From Candidatus Corynebacterium faecipullorum (GTDB lineage: Bacteria > Actinomycetota > Actinomycetes > Mycobacteriales > Mycobacteriaceae): 8,028 bases of DNA. This document shows, piece by piece, positions 1 to 4,713 of the stretch. Each line of letters starts with the position of its first letter. Position 1 is the first letter of the stretch. The stretch spans positions 1-8,028 of the forward strand of contig DXEO01000139.1 in assembly GCA_019114925.1 (NCBI GenBank), written 5' to 3'. The translations under genes and the position numbers were made by a program. The notes under the pieces are model-generated. The model made no database searches, was not told the DNA's origin, and worked only from the letters and a program-made list of their open reading frames with translations.

Positions 1-22
1 GAAGTGGCGAAGAGTAACTCAC
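1..22 (-). CDS. Possible 5' end of a divergent gene, perhaps YgfZ-like folate-binding protein (partial)
   Basis: Only seven codons lie inside the window. A GTG at 22-20 on the minus strand opens the frame MSYSSPL and runs off the left edge. Two things support a real gene. A TACCAT hexamer sits 8 nt before the GTG, the same -10-to-start spacing seen at other genes here. In mycobacteria the gene divergent from the pabC-like gene encodes a YgfZ/GcvT-family folate-binding protein, and actinobacterial members often begin with a short Ser-Pro-Leu-Leu segment. Seven residues cannot identify a protein, so the YgfZ name is an inference from gene order. The frame could also be spurious. Confidence 0.3.
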
Positions 23-30
23 GCTCTCCG

Positions 31-36
31 ATGGTA
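31..36 (-). promoter_or_regulatory. Putative -10 element (TACCAT) for the divergent left-edge gene
   Basis: On the minus strand TACCAT fits the corynebacterial -10 pattern TANNNT and lies 8 nt before a GTG. This would place the transcript start at or next to the start codon, giving a leaderless mRNA. No TTGACA-like -35 is visible, which is common in this genus. Its -35 region would fall inside the first codons of pabC. Confidence 0.35.
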
Positions 37-39
37 GGG

Positions 40-45
40 CATAAT
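40..45 (+). promoter_or_regulatory. Putative -10 element (CATAAT) of pabC, leaderless
   Basis: CATAAT matches TATAAT at five of six positions and ends 7 nt before the pabC ATG. No purine-rich Shine-Dalgarno occurs between it and the ATG. Together these suggest a transcript starting at the start codon. The expected -35 region (about 17-22) overlaps the start of the possible divergent gene. Confidence 0.5.
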
Positions 46-52
46 CGGGTCT

Positions 53-940
53 ATGAGCTTTCAGCGCAGGAAAGAGCCGGTCATCTACGTTGTGGAACCG
101 TTTGGAGGGTCGGTGCGGCGCCATATGCCGAACCTTCCGTTGGTCTATTGGGATGATGCCGCGGTGACGCGCGGCGACGGGATCTTCGAATCCCTCCTTG
201 TTCGCAATGGCAAGGCCGCTAACTTTCACCGCCACGCGGAGCGCTTCCGGCGTTCCGCGTGCGCGCTCGATCTGCCGGAGCCGCCAATGCACAAGTGGCA
301 AGAAGCCACTGAGTTGGCCATCGCGGACTTCTATGGCCCCGCCGGCGCGGAGGCAGAGGAAGGCTCGTCACGAGAAGCCAAGTGTACGTGGACCTATACC
401 CGGGGCCGCGCTTCTACCGGGGTGCCCACGGCCTGGGTGGTGGTTCAGGAGGTTCCGGACGCGGTTGTGGCGCAGCGCGAAACCGGCGTCAAGTTGATGA
501 GCACCCCGCGTCTGTGGCAAGTAGCGGAGGAGCTACCGGCGAAAACGCTGAATTATGCGGCCACAATGGCTACGCTGCGCCTGGCGCGCGAGCGCGGGTT
601 TGATGATGTGATCTTTACTGATCCCGATACGGGACTGGTGCTGGAAGGCGCCACCTCTACTGTGGTGGCGGTCAAGGGGACGAAGTTGCGCACGCCTGCG
701 GGTAAGGGCATTTTGCCCGGCACCACGCAGGCCGCGCTGTTTGAATACGCCTCAGAGCAGGGCTATCGCTGCAAGGCGAAGGAGCTTGACCTGCGCTACC
801 TCGAGGAAGCTGACTCGGTGTGGCTGGTGTCCTCAGTACGCACGGCGGTGCACGTGACGCGCCTCGATGGCAAGAAGCTCAAGGCGCCGGCGAACGCGGA
901 AGAAATACGCGCGCTGATCGACGCCGCCCTAGCCCGCTAG
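53..940 (+). CDS. pabC: Aminodeoxychorismate lyase-like class IV PLP enzyme (PabC)
   Basis: This 295-residue protein has the fold-type IV PLP aminotransferase/lyase pattern. Aminodeoxychorismate lyase splits 4-amino-4-deoxychorismate into p-aminobenzoate and pyruvate for folate synthesis in the cytoplasm. Visible landmarks are GDGIFESLLV at 41-50, the probable PLP lysine K164 in AKTLNYAAT, the LEGATSTV block at 197-204 with E198 in the conserved Glu position, and the ILPGTTQ phosphate-binding segment at 220-226. Length is near the family's usual 270-300. The ATG at 53 is chosen because a CATAAT -10 lies 7 nt upstream, which fits a leaderless message. A short acidic insertion near 97-110 looks lineage-specific. 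Branched-chain or D-amino-acid aminotransferases share this fold, so sequence alone does not fix the substrate. The matching mycobacterial position (Rv0812) also holds a PabC-like gene. The gene appears monocistronic and is followed by an opposite-strand gene. Confidence 0.85.
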   Translation: MSFQRRKEPVIYVVEPFGGSVRRHMPNLPLVYWDDAAVTRGDGIFESLLVRNGKAANFHRHAERFRRSACALDLPEPPMHKWQEATELAIADFYGPAGAEAEEGSSREAKCTWTYTRGRASTGVPTAWVVVQEVPDAVVAQRETGVKLMSTPRLWQVAEELPAKTLNYAATMATLRLARERGFDDVIFTDPDTGLVLEGATSTVVAVKGTKLRTPAGKGILPGTTQAALFEYASEQGYRCKAKELDLRYLEEADSVWLVSSVRTAVHVTRLDGKKLKAPANAEEIRALIDAALAR

Positions 941-956
941 ATTCCTTCATACCGCG

Positions 957-976
957 AGCTAGCACTAGCTAGCACG
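957..976. repeat. Tandem 10-bp repeat, CTAG-rich, between convergent genes
   Basis: AGCTAGCAC occurs at 957-965 and again at 967-975, a near-perfect 10-bp tandem duplication. Each copy contains the palindrome GCTAGC (958-963 and 968-973), so the pair can fold as a 6-bp stem with a 4-nt loop on either strand. It lies in the 44-bp gap between the stop codons of pabC and the nitrobindin-like gene. It could act as a weak bidirectional terminator, but there is no T-run on either side, so it is listed as a repeat only. Confidence 0.6.
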
Positions 977-984
977 CCTGCTGA

Positions 985-1659
985 TTAGCCTGCCACGCGG
1001 GTGAGCTCGGCGGACATGAAGGGGCGCATTTCGCCGTCGACAAGCCGCTCATCTACCCAGCCCAGGTTGTTGTTCGGCATGAGGCCATACATACGCTTGC
1101 CGGGGCCGAGGTTGGTAGGCCCAGTTTCCGTGACCATGGTGGACGCAGATTCCAGCTGCCAGGCGCGCTCGTTGAAGAGCGAGCCGTAGAAGATCTCGTT
1201 GATGCCGTTGGAGGAGGTGTAGGTCATCTCAATCTCGTCCTTGAGGGAGATGCGCCAGAATCCGGACTCGCGGACATCTGGGCCCACCGGTTTGCCCTCG
1301 GAATCGATCTTCCAGGTACGGGAGGTGTAGGTCAGGTAGTTCTCACCGTCGTGGGCGATGATGAGCTGCTGTCCAAAGGCGTACTGCTCGCCGTCGGTGC
1401 TGTGAGCCTGGCCTTCGCCCTGCCAAACACCGACGAGGGGGAGCAGCCCCAGGAGGCCATCGTGCAGTGACGGGCCCTGGCGCAGGTTCGCGGTCTCATC
1501 CGGCAGAGGGTTATCAGCCACATCAACGGTAGGGATGTTGCGGGAGGCAGCATCCTTCCACGCTTCAGCAGCTTGGTTAACGGCTGCGTTGCCGTCAATC
1601 TTGGTGTTCTCCGGGTGGGTATTTTCCGTCTGGTTTTCACTATTAGTCTGTTCGCTCAT
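985..1659 (-). CDS. Ferric-nitrobindin-like / FABP-like beta-barrel protein (heme-ligand His apparently lost)
   Basis: Starting at ATG 1659 the protein has 224 residues. An Asn/Glu/Thr-rich, probably disordered N-terminus of about 55 residues precedes a nitrobindin-type beta-barrel. The family signature G-x-W-x-G-x-G is present as GVWQGEG at 77-83, followed by the LGWVDERL strand (199-206) and the C-terminal MRPFMSAELTRV. Nitrobindins bind ferric heme through a histidine in this last segment (pattern P-H-x-S-A-x-L). Here that position is Phe214, so heme binding by the usual axial ligand is unlikely. Related corynebacterial proteins are described as 'nitrobindin-like' for the same reason. A longer frame opens at ATG 1698, adding 13 residues. 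The shorter start is preferred because a TACGCT -10 lies 8 nt upstream of it. The cellular role is unknown. M. tuberculosis Rv0813c holds the equivalent position. Confidence 0.85.
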   Translation of the reverse strand: MSEQTNSENQTENTHPENTKIDGNAAVNQAAEAWKDAASRNIPTVDVADNPLPDETANLRQGPSLHDGLLGLLPLVGVWQGEGQAHSTDGEQYAFGQQLIIAHDGENYLTYTSRTWKIDSEGKPVGPDVRESGFWRISLKDEIEMTYTSSNGINEIFYGSLFNERAWQLESASTMVTETGPTNLGPGKRMYGLMPNNNLGWVDERLVDGEMRPFMSAELTRVAG

Positions 1660-1667
1660 GCTGCCCC

Positions 1668-1673
1668 AGCGTA
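1668..1673 (-). promoter_or_regulatory. Putative -10 element (TACGCT) of the nitrobindin-like gene
   Basis: On the minus strand TACGCT (TANNNT type) lies 8 nt before the ATG at 1659, with no convincing Shine-Dalgarno in between. This supports a leaderless mRNA and the shorter N-terminus. The element sits back-to-back with the kinase promoter on the other strand. Confidence 0.45.
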
Positions 1674-1708
1674 GTCGTGGTGGCATCACGGAAACCACTA
1701 GGCTCCAG

Positions 1709-1714
1709 TAGTCT
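1709..1714 (+). promoter_or_regulatory. Putative -10 element (TAGTCT) of the lipid kinase gene
   Basis: TAGTCT lies 8 nt before the ATG at 1723 and fits a leaderless start. A second TANNNT hexamer, TAGGCT at 1699-1704, would give a leader of about 10 nt and is an alternative. GGGAG at 1716-1720 ends only 2 nt before the ATG, too close for a normal Shine-Dalgarno. Confidence 0.45.
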
Positions 1715-1722
1715 TGGGAGCC

Positions 1723-2763
1723 ATGCGCGTTTTGCTGATCTCAAACCCGAACTCCACGAGCCAGAATTCGGCCCTTTTCCGCGAGGTTCTGCCCGTTATT
1801 CGGGACGTGGAAGGGCTGCAGCTGCTGGCTCGCTTCACGCATTACCCGGGGCACGCGCAGGATATGGTGCGTGGCATAACACGGGAAGACTTCGATGTCA
1901 TCTTGGTCTTCGGCGGCGATGGCACGGTGAATGAGGTTGTCAACGGGCTGCTGGGTCCTGCAGATTCCGCAGAGCGCCCCAGCCCCCAGGAGATTCCAGC
2001 ACTCGCAGTGATCCCCACTGGTTCCGCCAATGTCTTCGTTCGCGCCCTTGGTTTCCCCAACACCCCGGTCGAGGCAGCGCATGTGTTGGCCCGGATGCTG
2101 GAGCGCAATACGCGCCGCACCGTCTCCTTAGGTGTGTGGAATGACAGATGGTTCGCGGTCAATGCTGGTTTCGGGCTGGATGCTGACGTGCTGGCTCGCG
2201 TGGACCGTGCTCGGGAACTGGGCTTTGCAGCCACCCCGCTGCGCTATTTGGCCGTGGCCTTTCAGGCCTATCAGCGCGCCCGCATCCGCCCACCACGCAT
2301 TAGCGTGCGTGCGCGCTCGAGTTCGGGAGAAACCTTCGCGGCTGATGACGTACCCGTCATGTTCACCTCCAACACCAACCCGTGGACTTTCCTCGGACCA
2401 CTGCCGGTGGTGACCAATCCGCGCAATTCCTTCGATCAGGGGCTTGGTCTTTTTGGTGTGTCGGATCTCGGCGGCATTGATGGTCTCGTCGGCGTGCTCC
2501 ACCTCTTCGGCGTGGATCACCGCCACTGGCTGAATAAGGTTACGGATGCCCGCACGCTGCACTTCGAGGATGCCGTCGCGGTGGATCTGGTGTGCCCGAA
2601 ACCGCACCGCTTCCAGGCAGATGGGGAGTCGGAGGGCACTTTCACGGAGGTCCACCTGGAATCGGAAGCAGACGCGTTGGAAGTCTTCGCCCCCGTCGAT
2701 CCGGCCCCGCCGCTCCACCGCAACTTCCGCCGAGTCCTGCGGGACCTCGTTCGAATCAACTAG
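1723..2763 (+). CDS. Diacylglycerol kinase-family lipid kinase
   Basis: The 346-residue protein belongs to the DagK/YegS/sphingosine kinase family, which transfers phosphate from ATP (or another NTP) to diacylglycerol or a related lipid. The N-terminal catalytic domain carries the nucleotide-binding loop FGGDGTVNEVVNGL (63-76) and the second glycine-rich motif as PTGSANVFVRALG (98-110). NAGFGLDADV (147-156) and the late QADGE (298-302) are typical of the C-terminal beta-sandwich domain. The second motif differs from the common P-x-GTxNDFAR form, so lipid specificity is open. There are no membrane segments, so it probably acts at the inner face of the membrane. The frame extends back to a TTG at 1714, but ATG 1723 is chosen because TAGTCT lies 8 nt upstream of it. 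The gene is divergent from the nitrobindin-like gene and converges with the LmeA-like gene, overlapping it by 4 bp. Confidence 0.85.
   Translation: MRVLLISNPNSTSQNSALFREVLPVIRDVEGLQLLARFTHYPGHAQDMVRGITREDFDVILVFGGDGTVNEVVNGLLGPADSAERPSPQEIPALAVIPTGSANVFVRALGFPNTPVEAAHVLARMLERNTRRTVSLGVWNDRWFAVNAGFGLDADVLARVDRARELGFAATPLRYLAVAFQAYQRARIRPPRISVRARSSSGETFAADDVPVMFTSNTNPWTFLGPLPVVTNPRNSFDQGLGLFGVSDLGGIDGLVGVLHLFGVDHRHWLNKVTDARTLHFEDAVAVDLVCPKPHRFQADGESEGTFTEVHLESEADALEVFAPVDPAPPLHRNFRRVLRDLVRIN
2760..2763. other. Shared CTAG: stop codons of two convergent genes
   Basis: The palindrome CTAG provides TAG on the plus strand (2761-2763) for the lipid kinase and TAG on the minus strand (2762-2760) for the LmeA-like gene. 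The two coding regions therefore overlap by exactly 4 bp, with no room for a terminator between them. Confidence 0.95.
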
Positions 2764-3596
2764 TTTTGGCGCCAACTCGGTGGCGTTGTCGGTGCGCTGC
2801 CCACCTCATTGGCCGCGTCCTGTGCCTTCTGCGCTGCATCTTCGACGGCCTTTTCTTCCGAGCCGTCGATTTCCAGCGGTGAGAGCTGCGCCGTCTTTAA
2901 CGTGATGTTGCGGCGCTGCACCTCGAAGGTGATGGAGCCGCCGTGCAGTTTTACGGAGGTGGCTTGGGAAGGCAGGGGGAGCTGGCGGGTATCCAAGACC
3001 AAACCGAAAGCCTTCTTGAGGCGTTCATCATCGGTTCCATAGACGCTCATGCGAAACTCTGGGCCGACGAGGCGCAGCGTCACCGTCGCGGTGGACTTGG
3101 TGTTATCTCCCGGAAGTGTGCCGGTGAGCTCAGCTTCGGCCGAGGGCCCGCCGGTGGGGGACATGTCATCGGGGTTGGCAATGGACAGATCAGTAATGCC
3201 CAGCATGCGGCCCAAGGCCACACCATCGAGGCTGATGCTGCGCGTGTAGGTCGACACCGGAGAGCCTTCCAATTCGCCGCTAAAGATCTGTTCAGGGCGG
3301 ATCGTGATATCGCGCAGAGTAGTCGAGGCATTGACCATGCCGAGCTTGGGAACCTCCACGTCAGAAGAATTAACTTCCAGGTAGGGGATCTCCTTGGTGA
3401 GTGCGCCCAAGGTGAAGGGGACTCCGCCGATATACACATTCGGTGTGTTTTCCAGCTGGGAGCTGGCCTTCGCCTGCTGGGCCACGGTGTGTTCCGCATG
3501 CATCGCCACTGCTGAATCCGCCAGCCATGCGGTCAGGACCACTCCCGCGACGGCGGCAAGACGTACGAGGTTGCGGCTGAGGTAGATGACGGTCAC
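2760..3596 (-). CDS. LmeA-family (DUF2993) phospholipid-binding envelope protein
   Basis: The 278-residue protein begins with a basic segment and a hydrophobic stretch (about 10-31, ending in AVA before MHAEH), consistent with a signal peptide or N-terminal anchor. The rest is likely outside the membrane. The body has the alternating beta-strand character of DUF2993, including VYIGGVPFTLG (54-64), repeated V-x-V/I-x-L strands, and the LPLPSQATSVKLHGGSI region (206-222). It ends in an Ala/Glu-rich helix and a Pro-rich tail (about 246-276). In mycobacteria LmeA (Rv0817c) binds phospholipids and affects lipomannan/lipoarabinomannan maturation, and it lies two genes from mshD, so synteny supports the assignment. 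The start is GTG at 3596, with an AGTAAT-like -10 six nt upstream and no properly spaced Shine-Dalgarno. It diverges from mshD. DUF2993 has several paralogues in actinobacteria, so exact LmeA function is inferred. Confidence 0.8.
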   Translation of the reverse strand: MTVIYLSRNLVRLAAVAGVVLTAWLADSAVAMHAEHTVAQQAKASSQLENTPNVYIGGVPFTLGALTKEIPYLEVNSSDVEVPKLGMVNASTTLRDITIRPEQIFSGELEGSPVSTYTRSISLDGVALGRMLGITDLSIANPDDMSPTGGPSAEAELTGTLPGDNTKSTATVTLRLVGPEFRMSVYGTDDERLKKAFGLVLDTRQLPLPSQATSVKLHGGSITFEVQRRNITLKTAQLSPLEIDGSEEKAVEDAAQKAQDAANEVGSAPTTPPSWRQN

Positions 3597-3602
3597 CCCT
3601 CT

Positions 3603-3609
3603 ATTACTA
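3603..3609 (-). promoter_or_regulatory. Putative -10 region (TAGTAAT) of the LmeA-like gene
   Basis: On the minus strand TAGTAAT contains AGTAAT, a four-of-six match to TATAAT, ending 6 nt before the GTG start. A leaderless transcript is likely. GAGGGG directly abuts the GTG, too close to act as a Shine-Dalgarno. The match is weaker than for the other promoters here. Confidence 0.35.
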
Positions 3610-3616
3610 CCGCACG

Positions 3617-3622
3617 TAGGGT
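3617..3622 (+). promoter_or_regulatory. Putative -10 element (TAGGGT) of mshD
   Basis: TAGGGT lies 7 nt before ATG 3630, the spacing expected for a leaderless mRNA. It overlaps the alternative GTG start at 3621, which argues against that start. Its -35 region would lie at about 3594-3599, on top of the start codon of the divergent LmeA-like gene. Confidence 0.5.
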
Positions 3623-3629
3623 GGGAAGC

Positions 3630-4544
3630 ATGAATATAGAGACCAATACTGTGCCGCAGAATCTAGATCTCGCGCAGCGCGTGGAGGAACTTGCTGCAGC
3701 GGCGGAAACACACGATGGCGTTGCGCCTTTCTCAGAGCAGTTTCTTATCGGGCTGCGGGATGAGCGCCTGGGCCACCGCCATCTGCTCGCCATCGAGGGC
3801 GATGAGGTGCTCGGTGTGGCTGCCCTCGACGGGCAGACCGTGGAGCTCTTTGTGGGTGTGGAACACCGTGGGCGAGGGATAGGGCAGGCGCTTGTCGACG
3901 CCCTTCCAGCATCCCCCCAGATCTGGGCGCATGGCAACCTCCCGGCCGCCCAGGCGCTGGCGAAGCGTAATGAGATGGACGTCGTCAGGCGCCTGCTCGT
4001 CATGGCTATTGAAGGCCGGGACCTACGCGCAGCGGAGGAGGCGCCTGCAACGGTTGATGGCCTAGAAATTCAGACCTACACCGAGTCGGTCGAGCGCTTC
4101 GGGCGTGAGCAAGTCGAGGCGGAATGGGTACGCACCAACAACGAGGCCTTTTCCTGGCATCCGGAGCAAGGAGGCTGGGACCTGGAGCGCCTACATCGCG
4201 GGATGGAAGCCGAATGGTTCGATCCTGCCGACGTGCTATTCCTGTGGGATTCGCACGGTGGCGCGGACAGTGCCCCAACCATGGCCGGTTTTCACTGGCT
4301 GAAATGGCATGCGGAGGGCACCCCAGCTTTCGGTGAGGTCTATGTTGTGGGGCTGGGTGAGGACTACCGCGGGCGTGGGCTCGGTGGGCCACTGCTCACC
4401 GCGGGGCTGCAGCGCATGGCGGAAAAAGGCGCGGACAAGGTCATTTTATATGTCGAGGCGGATAATGATCCTGCAGTAAAGGCCTATGAGCGTTTGGGGT
4501 TCTCCATTGCAGAGGAACACTGCGTCTGGGCGAAAAGTGACTAG
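3630..4544 (+). CDS. mshD: Mycothiol synthase MshD (two-domain GNAT acetyltransferase)
   Basis: MshD catalyses the last step of mycothiol synthesis, acetyl transfer from acetyl-CoA to Cys-GlcN-Ins in the cytoplasm. The 304-residue product has two GNAT domains. The N-terminal one carries EHRGRGIGQAL (78-88). The C-terminal, catalytically active one in known MshD carries EDYRGRGLGGPLL (244-256), the acetyl-CoA pyrophosphate loop. The MshD hallmark NNEAFSWHPEQGGW is at 170-183, and LYVEADNDPAVKAYERLGF at 273-291. E236 (in GEVYVVG) and Y286 probably correspond to the catalytic Glu/Tyr pair of the M. tuberculosis enzyme. Length is normal for the family. ATG 3630 is preferred over GTG 3621 because the -10 TAGGGT covers the GTG. 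A GlxR-like site overlaps its stop codon. The gene appears monocistronic, with pstS starting 170 bp downstream on the same strand. Confidence 0.95.
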   Translation: MNIETNTVPQNLDLAQRVEELAAAAETHDGVAPFSEQFLIGLRDERLGHRHLLAIEGDEVLGVAALDGQTVELFVGVEHRGRGIGQALVDALPASPQIWAHGNLPAAQALAKRNEMDVVRRLLVMAIEGRDLRAAEEAPATVDGLEIQTYTESVERFGREQVEAEWVRTNNEAFSWHPEQGGWDLERLHRGMEAEWFDPADVLFLWDSHGGADSAPTMAGFHWLKWHAEGTPAFGEVYVVGLGEDYRGRGLGGPLLTAGLQRMAEKGADKVILYVEADNDPAVKAYERLGFSIAEEHCVWAKSD

Positions 4545-4550
4545 CCTCAC
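4537..4550 (+). promoter_or_regulatory. GlxR (CRP-type) binding site upstream of pstS
   Basis: GTGA-CTAGCC-TCAC is a perfect GTGA-N6-TCAC core. The outer T and A of the TGTGA-N6-TCACA consensus are replaced by A and C. The site overlaps the last codons and stop of mshD and is centred about 170 bp before the pstS start codon. GlxR, the cAMP-responsive global regulator of corynebacteria, is known to act on the pstSCAB operon of C. glutamicum, so the location agrees with known biology. Confidence 0.65.
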
Positions 4551-4565
4551 CGCCTTTTGGTACAA

Positions 4566-4606
4566 GTTCACCGATTGTTCATCTCTTGATCCCCGTGGGG
4601 TTAACC
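4566..4606 (+). promoter_or_regulatory. PHO-box-like direct repeats upstream of pstS
   Basis: GTTCACC (4566-4572) and GTTCATC (4577-4583) are spaced 11 bp apart, matching the 7+4 layout of actinobacterial PHO boxes bound by OmpR-family phosphate regulators. A degenerate third unit, GATCCCC (4588-4594), keeps the 11-bp phase. GTTAACC (4600-4606) is a fourth near-copy at 12 bp. In corynebacteria the phosphate-starvation regulator is PhoR of the PhoRS system, the likely ligand. Phosphate-limitation induction of pst is established knowledge. The assignment of this site is inference. Confidence 0.6.
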
Positions 4607-4613
4607 CACCCGA

Positions 4614-4621
4614 TATAGCTT
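4614..4621 (+). promoter_or_regulatory. Candidate -10 region of the pst operon
   Basis: TATAGCTT contains two overlapping -10-like hexamers, TATAGC and TAGCTT, just downstream of the direct repeats. The matching -35 position is GC-rich and unlike TTGACA, as expected for an activator-dependent promoter. A start near 4628 would leave a leader of about 85 nt. Other weak candidates exist nearer the gene (GAAAAT at 4675-4680), so the transcript start is uncertain. Confidence 0.3.
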
Positions 4622-4701
4622 TCTTCCCGTGAGTTAATCGCGCTTGCCTTTAGAGGGTAGGGGGCGGTTTCCTCGAAAATCATTCTCTTGTATCCGTACC
4701 G

Positions 4702-4707
4702 GAAAGG
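4702..4707 (+). promoter_or_regulatory. Ribosome binding site of pstS (GAAAGG)
   Basis: GAAAGG, preceded by another G, ends 6 nt before GTG 4714. This fixes the GTG as the start, giving a normal lipoprotein signal sequence. Unlike the genes to the left, the operon is translated with Shine-Dalgarno sequences. Confidence 0.7.
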
Positions 4708-4713
4708 TTCCCC

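Noticed and set aside
957..976. Tandem repeat as a minimal CRISPR or attachment site.
   Set aside because: There are only two 10-bp copies, with no spacers, no integrase and no tRNA nearby.
2128..2775. A 215-codon minus-strand frame opposite the lipid kinase.
   Set aside because: It is an antisense shadow of a clear DagK-family gene. No motif, Shine-Dalgarno or sensible composition supports it.
2943..3515. A 190-codon plus-strand frame opposite the LmeA-like gene.
   Set aside because: The minus-strand protein has a signal sequence and a DUF2993-like pattern. The plus-strand frame has neither domain nor promoter.
3621..3623. GTG as the start of mshD.
   Set aside because: It lies within the TAGGGT -10 candidate, so a leaderless transcript would begin after it. 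ATG 3630 is 7 nt downstream of that -10.
4591..4607. CCCCGTGGGG and the perfect palindrome GGGTTAACCC upstream of pstS.
   Set aside because: The stems are short and overlap each other. They are better explained as parts of the direct-repeat region than as a terminator for mshD; no T-run follows.
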